From assembly GCA_036521995.1 (NCBI GenBank), contig DATDGR010000143.1, positions 1 through 24,467 on the forward strand: DNA of 24,467 bases, written 5' to 3'. The DNA comes from Gp13-AA77 sp036521995 (GTDB lineage Bacteria > Acidobacteriota > Terriglobia > UBA7540). A model generated the notes under the pieces. That model saw only the letters and a program-made list of their open reading frames with translations. It was not told the origin of the DNA and made no database searches. Of the stretch, positions 1 to 7,266 are shown one piece after another (the stretch's first letter is position 1; each line of letters begins with the position of its first letter). A program made the translations under genes and the position numbers.

Positions 1-58
1 TGTATGGATGTCATATAGCACACATACATGTCAAGCAAAAACTTACTATGAGTGGAAT

Positions 59-101
59 AAAAAAAACCGCAAAAACACACGGTCCGAAACCCGTTCGGCC
101 C
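59..101 (-). terminator. Intrinsic terminator of the HEPN unit
   Basis: Read on the minus strand, an imperfect stem (GGgCCGAA / TTCGGaCC, five-base loop) lies about 50 nt past the stop of the HEPN-like gene. It is followed by a T5 tract and then a T8 tract. Stem plus T tract downstream of the last gene is the pattern of a rho-independent terminator. The first T run starts a few bases after the stem, so efficiency is uncertain. Confidence 0.6.
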
Positions 102-150
102 TGATTTGACGCGGGATTTTGCGTTTCGCACCAGAAACTAGCTAGGGAGC

Positions 151-816
151 TTATGGGTGAGCCCTACTGACCTCGATCAGCCACCAAACCCTGCGGGCCG
201 CCCGCACCCAGATGGCGTCGCTCCAAGACTTACCGTTCAACTCCTGAATGTAGGCCTCAAACGCGCAATCCAATTGCGCCGAAAATTTGTCGCGATTGAC
301 GGTCCTTTTGTCGATATCCCACAACGGTCCTCCGGTTCGTATCCTCCAGCCGTCTTTGGTCTGCCCTTGGTGCAGCAAGCCATTTCTCACACAATCGTAA
401 AACTCCGTTCCGTTCACACCGGGAAAAAAGGGGCCAAATAGGGCATCGCCAAAGAAAGCTTCAAAGGTGTCCCTGCCGTTCCCGATGTCTTTGTCGCTAA
501 CCTCGTACTCCGGAGGAACCGGTCCCGCGAGGTTCCGAAGGGCCTTCAGTTCCGATGCCCGTGTAGTGGGAATGCCCTTAAAAAAGCAAAAAATACTCTC
601 AACGAGCAAGGAACAAATAGCCATAACAGAAAACCCGAAACCGTCATCGTTGCCCGGCGCCTCTCGCAGGACCCCAACCGGGCGGAAAAATCGTTGCTCG
701 AATCGCGCTTCTATAAAACTGACCAATTGGTCTTTGTTGCCCTTCGCGAGGCACTTGCTCACCTTTTCAAGAGGCCAGTCATTCGCCAATCGTATTCCAC
801 TTCGGTTATCTGACAT
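151..816 (-). CDS. HEPN-like protein of unknown function, R-N-x3-H motif
   Basis: A 221-residue soluble protein when started at the ATG at 816, one base after the TGA of the gene upstream; a longer in-frame start at 933 would run through that gene and is less likely. Seen: RNGLLHQGQ with R144 and H149, which fits the R-(polar)-x3-H signature of HEPN-fold proteins, followed by DGWRI. The rest is a mixed helical protein with no membrane segment. HEPN proteins are often ribonucleases in toxin-antitoxin, abortive-infection or CRISPR-linked systems, but catalysis here is inferred from the motif alone. It is the last gene of a three-gene unit whose other two products are small membrane proteins. 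Base composition is less GC-rich than the metabolic genes to the right. Confidence 0.7.
   Translation of the reverse strand: MSDNRSGIRLANDWPLEKVSKCLAKGNKDQLVSFIEARFEQRFFRPVGVLREAPGNDDGFGFSVMAICSLLVESIFCFFKGIPTTRASELKALRNLAGPVPPEYEVSDKDIGNGRDTFEAFFGDALFGPFFPGVNGTEFYDCVRNGLLHQGQTKDGWRIRTGGPLWDIDKRTVNRDKFSAQLDCAFEAYIQELNGKSWSDAIWVRAARRVWWLIEVSRAHP
152..168. repeat. Direct repeat, left copy (flanks HEPN unit)
   Basis: TATGGG-T-GAGCCCTACT, matching TATGGG-AGTC-GAGCCCTACT at 1355-1374 except for three extra bases in the middle. It covers the last codons of the HEPN-like gene. Confidence 0.45.
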
Positions 817-817
817 C

Positions 818-1096
818 TCATGACCTTTTGGCCCGCCACTTTTGGGCGAGGGCGCGTCTATTTGCCCAGAGCGAAGCAGACAAAACAACAAGCATTGATA
901 GGACGAAGAACCCAAAGGAAGCGAGTCCCGCAATGAGGATCACTGCGTACCAGCGAAAATCGAGATGCGCACAATACACAATGGCTGCAAGACCCGTCAC
1001 GGCGGCGGTTTTAGCGATTGCCGCGCCTAGCTGGTTGCTGTCCTCAGCCCGATAGCTCCTCTCCGTCAACACCCGCTGGATTCGATTCAAGCGCAT
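818..1096 (-). CDS. Small two-helix membrane protein
   Basis: A 92-residue protein if started at the ATG at 1096, which has an AGG-type ribosome site about 7 nt upstream. A GTG at 1072 is an alternative that reduces overlap with the preceding gene; an ATG at 1168 would overlap it by 125 nt. Seen: a charged N-terminus (MRLNRIQRVLTERSYRAED), two hydrophobic segments (about residues 28-42 and 50-73) and a basic C-terminus (RRALAQKWRAKR), which suggests two transmembrane helices with both ends cytoplasmic. No family recognised. Its stop is one base from the ATG of the HEPN-like gene, implying translational coupling. Confidence 0.5.
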   Translation of the reverse strand: MRLNRIQRVLTERSYRAEDSNQLGAAIAKTAAVTGLAAIVYCAHLDFRWYAVILIAGLASFGFFVLSMLVVLSASLWANRRALAQKWRAKRS

Positions 1097-1340
1097 CCCT
1101 AAACCTAATCCCTGGATGCCTGAGGTCGGCAGTGGCTTGCCTCCGATGATGCGGGGGCCCCTGCCCAATTGCTCCGAGAAGCAAGCCGATCACGAACAGC
1201 ATGCATCCCGTGGTCCAGGTGCCGTTAACACATAAGACGACGGCGGCGACGAGCAAACCAACGTCGAGTGGCCGCATGACGAGCGTTTCAAATCTCTTCA
1301 GCCACCGATAGTCATCATTCGGGCCAGTCTGATGGCTCAT
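1044..1340 (-). CDS. Small membrane protein, first gene of the HEPN unit
   Basis: A 98-residue protein started at the ATG at 1340, about 28 nt below the predicted transcription start; an upstream ATG at 1412 would lie before the promoter. Seen: an N-terminal polar segment, a central hydrophobic region with two adjacent segments (MRPLDVGLLVAAVVLCVNG and CMLFVIGLLLGAIG), then a basic and acidic tail (HHRRQATADLRHPGIRFRD). No Shine-Dalgarno is obvious. No family recognised. Position and overlap place it in one transcript with the second membrane protein and the HEPN-like protein. Confidence 0.5.
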   Translation of the reverse strand: MSHQTGPNDDYRWLKRFETLVMRPLDVGLLVAAVVLCVNGTWTTGCMLFVIGLLLGAIGQGPPHHRRQATADLRHPGIRFRDALESNPAGVDGEELSG

Positions 1341-1354
1341 ATGCGTGTGCCGTG

Positions 1355-1374
1355 TATGGGAGTCGAGCCCTACT
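1355..1374. repeat. Direct repeat, right copy (flanks HEPN unit)
   Basis: Second copy of the repeat at 152-168, in the same orientation. It lies directly below the -10 box of the minus-strand promoter, so it covers the likely transcription start. The two copies bracket the three-gene unit. Confidence 0.45.
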
Positions 1375-1402
1375 CTTATATGCCCACCTGAGCCTTGGTC
1401 AA
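1375..1402 (-). promoter_or_regulatory. Sigma70-like promoter of the HEPN unit
   Basis: On the minus strand, TTGACC at 1402-1397, a 16-nt spacer, then TATAAG at 1380-1375. Each box has five of six consensus bases. The predicted start near 1368 gives a leader of about 28 nt before the ATG at 1340. Confidence 0.6.
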
Positions 1403-1405
1403 GCA

Positions 1406-1454
1406 GGTTCACAGCGGAAAGGTTCGCAGCGGAAAAAGGCTATCTTTTTTCCGC
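1406..1454. repeat. Tandem 15-mer plus inverted repeat
   Basis: Two tandem copies of GGTTCRCAGCGGAAA (1406-1420 and 1421-1435, one mismatch). The second runs into an inverted repeat, GCGGAAAAAG (1429-1438) against CTTTTTTCCGC (1444-1454), with one bulged base. It sits between the divergent promoter and the acidic-protein gene; it could be a regulator site or an element edge. Confidence 0.5.
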
Positions 1455-1518
1455 GTCAGAATTGGGGCTCATTTCCGAGGCTAGATCCCTGCCGAAGAAT
1501 TCGCGTAGTTTCGACCTT

Positions 1519-1836
1519 ATGAAGACCTTAAGCCTTAAGCAGCTCGAATCCCGGAAGGCCCAGGCCGTGCGCTTCACACGCGACGTTTTGGGTGATGACG
1601 ACCGGGCCGACGAGATCGAAGATGAATCCCTGGAGGACTACGCCGAGCGGAAGGGAATCAGGGTTGTGAACCCGGAAGGAGTAAGGAAAATGGCCGTACC
1701 GACCAGACGCGAATTGCTCGACAGAATCGAAGAACTCGAAACTGAAAACGAAGAACTACAGGGCAAGCTCGACGAGATCGCGGACCTCGTCGCCCCCGAC
1801 GCGGACAGTGAGGACGACGACACGGGGGAAGAATAA
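1519..1836 (+). CDS. Small acidic coiled-coil protein, unknown function
   Basis: A 105-residue protein from the ATG at 1519. The frame stays open upstream to 1345, but that part crosses the tandem and inverted repeats and looks unlike coding sequence. Seen: a basic start (MKTLSLKQLESRKAQAVRF), an acidic stretch (GDDDRADEIEDESLEDYAERKG), a heptad-like coiled coil around residues 58-88 (RRELLDRIEELETENEELQ), and a very acidic tail (DADSEDDDTGEE). It resembles the short Glu/Asp-rich coiled-coil proteins often found near phage or mobile genes, but no specific family was identified. It is divergent from the HEPN unit. Confidence 0.6.
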   Translation: MKTLSLKQLESRKAQAVRFTRDVLGDDDRADEIEDESLEDYAERKGIRVVNPEGVRKMAVPTRRELLDRIEELETENEELQGKLDEIADLVAPDADSEDDDTGEE

Positions 1837-2079
1837 CGCGCCAGGTGTGCGGCGCGAACTTGACAAAGGCAGTACACCAGATCAGTGACCGGGCGAAGCG
1901 ATGCCGGGCACGGCAGCCCGAGTGCCGCCCGCCCGGACCCGCCAAGTGTGCTCTCAGTGGCGACTTGGGCATGCTCTTCGGGGCTCTTCCCAGCCGGCCC
2001 TAGCGGTCGATCGGGGGCCCCGGAGACCAGTGTTAGAATGGTCGCTCGGAGCCACCGGACTCACTCCGTGCTTACCCGC

Positions 2080-3030
2080 ATGCAGAGACGCGACTTTCTG
2101 ACCTCCCTTCTTGCAGGGGCGGGCGCCATCGCGGCCGGCCACGCTGCCGCCGCGCAATCCGCCCGACGCAAGACCACCCACCATCCGGCAGCAGTCGTCC
2201 CGAGCAAACTCGATCGCGTCTCGGTCTCTAGCTGGAGCTTCCACAACTATTTTGAATCCACGCGCGACCCCGGTGTGGACCCGCCCGGCGAACGGCTGGC
2301 GCTGCTCGACTTCCCCGAGATGATCGCGGAGCGCTACAAGGTCCACAACCTCGAGTTCGTCGCGCCTCACTTTGCTTCGCTCGAGCCCACCTACCTCAAG
2401 GAGCTGAAGTGGAACCTCGTCAGCGCCCATTCGCGGCTGATCAACATTCCGGTCGATATCAAAGAAATCGACCAGGCTGGTGGACTCTCGGATTCTGACC
2501 GCGCGGTCCGCGATGCCGCCATCGAGGCGTCGAGGGAATGGATCGACATCGCCAAGCTGCTGGGCGCCCGCTCGGTGCGCTGCGACCCCGGCGGCCTCGA
2601 TCCTGACCACCTGGCCCTCACCATCGAGTCCTACCGGCAGCTCGCGGCTTACGGGCGCGCCAAGGGCATCGCGGTGTTGATCGAGAATCACGGCGAGATC
2701 GGGTCGCAGCATCCCGAGGCGCTGGTGGAGATCTTTCGCAGCGTCGGCGGGCCCTTTGTAGGGGCGCTGCCGGATTTCGGCAATTTCCCGGACAACGAAA
2801 CCCGCGGGCGCGGCCTGCCGCTTCTTTTCCAGTACGCCCGCACGATCTGCCATGCCAAAGGGATCAAGCTTGACGCCAACGGCAACGAGACGGCCTTTGA
2901 CTTTCCGCAATGCGTGCAGGTTGCAAAGAAGTCCGGATACCAGGGTATCTATTCCGTCGAGGCCGAAGGAACCGGGGACGCGTATCAAACCGTGCAGGGC
3001 GTGATCAATGAACTGGTGCGGTATCTGTAG
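2080..3030 (+). CDS. Tat-exported sugar isomerase/epimerase-like TIM-barrel protein
   Basis: A 316-residue protein of the xylose-isomerase-like TIM-barrel family (AP endonuclease 2 fold), which carries sugar isomerases, epimerases and related metal enzymes. The ATG at 2080 is chosen because it begins directly with a twin-arginine signal (MQRRDFLTSLLAGAGAIAAG, cleavage probably after AHAAAAQ-like Ala residues); the upstream in-frame extension is low-complexity. Likely metal ligands are E202 (LIENHG), D232 (LPDFGN), H258 (CHAKG) and E294 (SVEAEG), all in the expected order. Export through Tat suggests a folded, metal-loaded periplasmic enzyme. The substrate cannot be read from sequence. A thiolase follows 48 nt later on the same strand. 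Confidence 0.85.
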   Translation: MQRRDFLTSLLAGAGAIAAGHAAAAQSARRKTTHHPAAVVPSKLDRVSVSSWSFHNYFESTRDPGVDPPGERLALLDFPEMIAERYKVHNLEFVAPHFASLEPTYLKELKWNLVSAHSRLINIPVDIKEIDQAGGLSDSDRAVRDAAIEASREWIDIAKLLGARSVRCDPGGLDPDHLALTIESYRQLAAYGRAKGIAVLIENHGEIGSQHPEALVEIFRSVGGPFVGALPDFGNFPDNETRGRGLPLLFQYARTICHAKGIKLDANGNETAFDFPQCVQVAKKSGYQGIYSVEAEGTGDAYQTVQGVINELVRYL

Positions 3031-3078
3031 CGCCATCGCCGCCCTCGGGGCGTGATCGGCTGCAGACCCATGACCCTA

Positions 3079-4278
3079 ATGCGAGGCGTGTACATCTTGA
3101 GTGCGGTGCGAACGCCGATCGGCAGGTACGGCGGAAGCCTGGCCGCGTTCAGTGCGCCTGATCTTGGCGTGGTTGCGGCGCGAGGGGCGCTTGAGCGCGC
3201 CGGTGTGCCACCCGAAGGCGTGAACGAGGTGATCTTCGGCCACGCGCGCCAGGCCGGGAACGGCCCCAATCCGGCCCGGCAGATTGCGGTGCGCGCCGGC
3301 GTCCCGGTGGAGATTCCGGCCTACACGGTCAATCAGGCCTGTGCCTCCGGCCTGAAAGCGATCGCGCTCGGCTACGACCAGATAGTCTTGGGGCGCGCGG
3401 AAGTGGTGTTGGCGGGCGGCACAGAGGCGATGAGCCGCGTTCCCTATTTCCTGGAGGGCGCGCGCTGGGGCGCGCGGCTCGGCCATCAGCAACTGACGGA
3501 CGGCATGTACCAGGATGGCTTCTTTTGCCCGCTTTCCCGACTGGTGATGGGCGAGACGGCCGAGCTGCTGGCGGAGCGGTACCGGATTTCGCGCGAAGAG
3601 CAGGACGCCTTCGCGCTCACCAGCCAGCAGAGGGCCGCCCGCGCCCTGGAGAGTGGTCGCTTCCAGGGCGAGCTGGCGCCGGTAGTCATCCAGGACAAAA
3701 AGGCCGGGCGGGTGTTCGGAGCGGATGAGCATCCGCGCACCGAAACCACGGCCGAATCCCTCGCCAAGCTGCCGCCGGTTTTCTCCGCCAAAACGGGCAC
3801 AATTACCGCCGGCAACGCTTCCGGCATCACGGACGGGGCGGCCGCGCTGGTGCTGGCCTCGGAAGATTGGGTGAAGTGGTCCGGTTCGGCCTCAGGCGTG
3901 GCATCAAGGGCGCCGCTCGCGCGCATTGTGGACTACACCATTACCGGGGTCGATCCCCAGTTCATGGGCCTCGGACCCGTGCCCGCCATTCATAAGCTCT
4001 TGGAGAGGACCCGGCGCCGCCTTGAGGACTACGATCTGATCGAGCTCAACGAAGCCTTCGCCGCCCAGGTGCTCGCCTGCGATCGCGAGCTTCACTTCGA
4101 CCGCCAACGCCTGAACGTGAATGGCGGGGCTATCGCGCTAGGCCATCCCATCGGCTGTACAGGCGCGCGCATCACCGTGACCCTGCTCCACGAGATGATG
4201 AAGCGCGGCGTCCGGCGCGGTCTCGCCACATTGTGCGTGTCGGGCGGACTCGGAATGGCCCTGGAGATCGAGCGTTGA
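3079..4278 (+). CDS. Thiolase (acetyl-CoA acetyltransferase family)
   Basis: A 399-residue thiolase that condenses two acyl-CoA or cleaves 3-ketoacyl-CoA. The start at 3079 (MRGVYILSAVRTPIG) matches the usual thiolase N-terminus; GTG 3052 and ATG 3070 are in frame but would add atypical residues. Seen: nucleophilic C88 in NQACASGLKA, NEAF at 324-327, H356 in GGAIALGHPIGCTG, and C386 in CVSGGLG, which completes the catalytic set at family-typical spacing. The length fits the biosynthetic type II group (about 390-400 residues), so acetoacetyl-CoA formation is plausible, but chain-length preference is not determined. No obvious Shine-Dalgarno. It may be cotranscribed with the TIM-barrel gene, although the two have no known shared pathway. 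Confidence 0.93.
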   Translation: MRGVYILSAVRTPIGRYGGSLAAFSAPDLGVVAARGALERAGVPPEGVNEVIFGHARQAGNGPNPARQIAVRAGVPVEIPAYTVNQACASGLKAIALGYDQIVLGRAEVVLAGGTEAMSRVPYFLEGARWGARLGHQQLTDGMYQDGFFCPLSRLVMGETAELLAERYRISREEQDAFALTSQQRAARALESGRFQGELAPVVIQDKKAGRVFGADEHPRTETTAESLAKLPPVFSAKTGTITAGNASGITDGAAALVLASEDWVKWSGSASGVASRAPLARIVDYTITGVDPQFMGLGPVPAIHKLLERTRRRLEDYDLIELNEAFAAQVLACDRELHFDRQRLNVNGGAIALGHPIGCTGARITVTLLHEMMKRGVRRGLATLCVSGGLGMALEIER

Positions 4279-4323
4279 AGGCGTGGTCATCGCTGTCAAC
4301 CCCGGACAGCATAGCCGGACGCC

Positions 4324-4344
4324 GGGAGCGATTACAACGCTCCC
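4324..4344. terminator. Stem-loop between convergent genes
   Basis: A perfect 7-bp stem, GGGAGCG / CGCTCCC, with a 7-nt loop. It lies between the convergent thiolase and DUF4340 genes and includes the DUF4340 stop codon. There is no T tract on either side, so it may be a weak bidirectional terminator or only an mRNA 3'-end structure. Confidence 0.35.
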
Positions 4345-5666
4345 ACGGCCTTGTCGATGGCGTCCAGGTTGGGCTTCGAGATCTCGCCCGGAAGCGCGTC
4401 CGTACTGCGGGCTGCGTAATAGTGATCGTTTACGCTGCCCACGGTCACAATCTGGACGGTGTTCTTGTCGCCAAAGGTCACCTTGAAGGTGTAGAGGGGC
4501 TTACTGAGCCCGAAAGCGGCGAGATTGCCCGGGCCGGCCTTAGGGAAAGATGCGGCTCTCAGCTCGGTCAGGGCGTTGAGCAGATCATCCATCTTCTCCG
4601 TGGTCTCGTCTTTGGCGCCCGGAGTCGTCTGCTTCCATTTGAAATTCTGCTGCTCGAAAACGCGATGATCCTTGGGCGTGGTAATCTCCACATTCTTGGC
4701 GTCGAAACTCGAGAAGCTGAAATAGGTCTTGTCGCGCAGGGTGGCAGGATCGATCTGGAAGCGGGTGACAAAGTCTGAGCCGATGGTGAACACGGGAGCC
4801 AGGGCGGTGTTCATAGCGTCGTAGTTGCTGCCGTCCTTCTTGCCCACCACAATCGACTGGGTGCCGGCGGCCGCGCCGACCTTGACGGTTAGCGTCGGGT
4901 GCCCGAACCCGTACTTGTCCGCTCCCTTCTTGTCTTCCTGGAGAATGCTGACCATGGGCAGGCCCTGAAACCCGCTCATGAGATTCTGCACGGAAAAAGT
5001 GTCCGCGCGCACGGGCGGGGGCAAGTCGAGGTCCCAGACGCCGTCGGGATTCTTGGTGACGGTGAAGGATTTCCCGCCCGAGGTCACGTCGAGGCGCTGG
5101 ATCTGGTCCTGCTCCAGGGTCAGTGCCCGCCGGTCGCGCAAGTCAAACAGGGTCTTTTCCAGGTTCGACTTCCCAAAGCCGGGCAGCGTGATCAACCGCG
5201 GATTCCCGGAGACCTGGGCGTAAACGGCATCGCCGGTGGGCGTCGAGTCGCCGATGAGCAGCGTGAACTGCGCCGGGTTGCCGCTGGTAGCAACGTTCAC
5301 GGCGGTGGCTGGAGGATCAAGTCCGAAGTCTTTGAGATTGGCGGGGTGCAGATCCACCACGGAGTTCACGGCGCTCCCGATCAGGCTGCCCACGTAGTCG
5401 TTGACGACAGTCTGATCGGCGGGGAGCGGGTGGGGCTCGGTGATGGTCCAGGTCTTGCCGTCGCGCGCGCAGGTAAAAGCCTGGCCGTCGCGCGGCGTGA
5501 TAGTGAAGGACTGCACTTGCTCCGCCTTAACCGGCAGGATCAGCTCCTTCGGCTTTTCTGGCGTGGCCACCACCTCCTTGGCCTTGCGCTTGTTGTAGTA
5601 GGTGAAACCGCCCCAAAGAGCGGCGAAAATGACGATCGCGATGAGGGTATTAAGGTATCTTTTCAT
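4332..5666 (-). CDS. DUF4340 domain protein of the ABC export cluster
   Basis: A 444-residue protein with one N-terminal membrane anchor (about residues 5-24, LNTLIAIVIFAALWGGFTYY) and a large extracytoplasmic part. The latter shows repeated beta-rich units with the style of DUF4340 (for example RDKTYFSFSSFDAKNVEITT and DLRDRRALTLEQDQIQRLDV). DUF4340 proteins are commonly encoded last in clusters with a GldA-type ATPase, an ABC-2 permease and a GldG-type protein; their function is unknown. Here it is the last gene of that same order, separated from the GldG-like gene by 174 nt of repeat-bearing DNA. No Shine-Dalgarno is evident before the ATG at 5666. Confidence 0.85.
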   Translation of the reverse strand: MKRYLNTLIAIVIFAALWGGFTYYNKRKAKEVVATPEKPKELILPVKAEQVQSFTITPRDGQAFTCARDGKTWTITEPHPLPADQTVVNDYVGSLIGSAVNSVVDLHPANLKDFGLDPPATAVNVATSGNPAQFTLLIGDSTPTGDAVYAQVSGNPRLITLPGFGKSNLEKTLFDLRDRRALTLEQDQIQRLDVTSGGKSFTVTKNPDGVWDLDLPPPVRADTFSVQNLMSGFQGLPMVSILQEDKKGADKYGFGHPTLTVKVGAAAGTQSIVVGKKDGSNYDAMNTALAPVFTIGSDFVTRFQIDPATLRDKTYFSFSSFDAKNVEITTPKDHRVFEQQNFKWKQTTPGAKDETTEKMDDLLNALTELRAASFPKAGPGNLAAFGLSKPLYTFKVTFGDKNTVQIVTVGSVNDHYYAARSTDALPGEISKPNLDAIDKAVGAL

Positions 5667-5744
5667 GAGAGGAACTCGAGAATCGAAAGGCCGGCTACCA
5701 AGACCAGTGCCGCGCGCGGGTCTTCCTGAGCCCCTTCGCTGTGC

Positions 5745-5772
5745 TCAGAGCGTCTCACTCAGAGCGTCTCAC
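5745..5772. repeat. Tandem 14-bp repeat
   Basis: Two exact tandem copies of TCAGAGCGTCTCAC (5745-5758 and 5759-5772) in the gap between the GldG-like and DUF4340 genes, directly after a CTTCGCTGTGCTCAG stretch of the kind seen in dispersed acidobacterial intergenic repeats. Confidence 0.6.
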
Positions 5773-5818
5773 AGAGAAAAGGTGAACGGGCTCAGCATGG
5801 CAGGGTCGGCCCTTTCTT

Positions 5819-5840
5819 TCCGGCTTCTGGCTTATGCTTC
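5819..5840 (-). repeat. Copy of the four-helix cassette end repeat
   Basis: Read on the minus strand just past the GldG-like stop, GAAGCATAAGCCAGAAGCC closely matches GAAAGCATAAGGCAGAAGC at the ATPase-side flank of the four-helix-bundle gene (within 8498-8568). In both places the repeat follows directly on a stop codon of the ABC operon. Confidence 0.45.
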
Positions 5841-7262
5841 CTACCGCCTTCCCCACCACACGATAATGCCCGCCGCGATGATCACCACGGGCACCGCGAT
5901 CAGCCGGAACAGAACCGCGTTCATCTGCGCCGCCGTCAGGTTCAGATGCTGAGAGTCGGGCGGCTTCGGCCGGATGGACATCATCTCTTCGTTGGCGGTC
6001 AGCCAGTCCACCATGTTCAGGACCAGATCGCGGTTTCCCTGGAAGCCCAGGAATCGATTGGCAGCCACCAGCGAAGTGCCGAGCGCCACTAACCTCGCAC
6101 TAGGCTTGCCCTCCCCGGAGCCGCTGATGTCCGCCGACACGGCCACGGTAAGCGGCCCTTTGTAGTCCGTGCCCTGCCGGAAGCGGATCTCATGCATGCT
6201 AGGGTTGAAATTGGCCACCCCGAAGCTCTCCGGGGTGGTCTCGCAGAGGGAATCCACCGTGACGCCAGCCTTGTACTGCTTGCTGACCTCGAAGGAGCGG
6301 GTGAGCGGAAACAGCGTGGCCGAGCGCTGGATGGGTTGCGTGATGGGGCTGGTGCCGTACTTGATGATGAGCGGCATTTCGGGACGCGTGCCGAACATCT
6401 GCGCCACCGGGTTCTGATCAATCACCAGGTCATTCTGGACGGTGAAATTGTAGTCCGAGACCAGCTTGGCCAGGTTAGGGAGCTCGACGCCGGGGTCGAC
6501 CATTAAGAGCAGCCGCCCGCCGCCGGCCACGTACTTCTGCAGCGCGTCCACTTCCGGCGGCAGGTAGTCGTGCTGCGGGCCGGCGATCACCACCAGGCCG
6601 GCATCCGCAGGAATCTCGGGCTTTTGGATGAGGGGCAGGGTCTTGACGTCGTCGTTTTCGTTGCTGAAGGCCTTCTTCAGCTCGGAATAGCCTTCGGGAT
6701 CGGTCGCCGACGGATCCTTTTCACCATGACCCTGGACAAAATAGATCTCGGTCTGCTGCTTGAGCACGCGGACCAGCGCGTTGGTGATGCCCTCCTCGTT
6801 GTTGCCCTGGGCTTCGAAGTGCCGGTCGCCCATGGCCACGATGATGGTGCCATAGTTGCGCACCGAGAACTGCTTGGCGAGCGCCGGGTCGCGATTGGGA
6901 TCGACGTAGCGCACGTTGACCCGCCGGGACGCCGCGGAGTATTGATTCAGAACGTCGCCCTCACTCTGGAACCGCTCTTTCTGGTCGAAGACGTACAAGG
7001 TGACATCCTGCTTGAGGCCATTCAGGAGCTTCACGGTCTGCGGCGAAAGACTGAATTTCTGATTCTTGGTGAGGTCCCAACGCTTGACGTGCTGGGTCGA
7101 GAACCAGTTCACCACCACCAGGATGGCCACAGCCACCAGCGTGTAGATGGCCAGATTGGTGCCGCGCAGGATCCGCTGGCTTCTGCCGCTGCCCGAGCCG
7201 GCGGTGGTCCCGGTCGATTCGGCCTTTTCCGTGGGTTCGGTGGTTTTAATCTGTTCGTCCAT
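5841..7262 (-). CDS. GldG-family ABC transporter auxiliary protein
   Basis: A 473-residue protein. Seen: a Thr/Ser/Gly-rich cytoplasmic leader, a transmembrane helix at about residues 37-54 (LAIYTLVAVAILVVVNWFS), the characteristic WDLTKNQKFSLSPQTVKLL segment after it, a large extracytoplasmic domain (YFVQGHGEKDP, then GGGRLLLMVDPG), and a C-terminal helix (LIAVPVVIIAAGIIVWWGRR). This is the GldG / ABC-transporter auxiliary architecture, known from gliding and export systems in Bacteroidota and widespread elsewhere as an uncharacterised ABC component. It starts 4 nt after the permease stop, with GGGGAGG about 10 nt before the ATG, so the two are coupled. Whether it supports motility, secretion or envelope function is not decided by sequence. 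Confidence 0.88.
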   Translation of the reverse strand: MDEQIKTTEPTEKAESTGTTAGSGSGRSQRILRGTNLAIYTLVAVAILVVVNWFSTQHVKRWDLTKNQKFSLSPQTVKLLNGLKQDVTLYVFDQKERFQSEGDVLNQYSAASRRVNVRYVDPNRDPALAKQFSVRNYGTIIVAMGDRHFEAQGNNEEGITNALVRVLKQQTEIYFVQGHGEKDPSATDPEGYSELKKAFSNENDDVKTLPLIQKPEIPADAGLVVIAGPQHDYLPPEVDALQKYVAGGGRLLLMVDPGVELPNLAKLVSDYNFTVQNDLVIDQNPVAQMFGTRPEMPLIIKYGTSPITQPIQRSATLFPLTRSFEVSKQYKAGVTVDSLCETTPESFGVANFNPSMHEIRFRQGTDYKGPLTVAVSADISGSGEGKPSARLVALGTSLVAANRFLGFQGNRDLVLNMVDWLTANEEMMSIRPKPPDSQHLNLTAAQMNAVLFRLIAVPVVIIAAGIIVWWGRR

Positions 7263-7266
7263 GGGT

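Noticed and set aside
1350..1380. tRNA T-arm-like GGGCTCGACTCCC on the minus strand
   Set aside because: Only three stem pairs form, there is no TTC loop start, and no acceptor, D or anticodon arms are present.
4899..5729. 276-codon plus-strand frame opposite the DUF4340 gene, and similar long frames opposite other genes (1954-3036 minus, 8480-9358 plus, 10191-11027 minus)
   Set aside because: These are antisense shadows in GC-rich coding DNA. The opposite strands carry recognised domains and the shadow products lack any.
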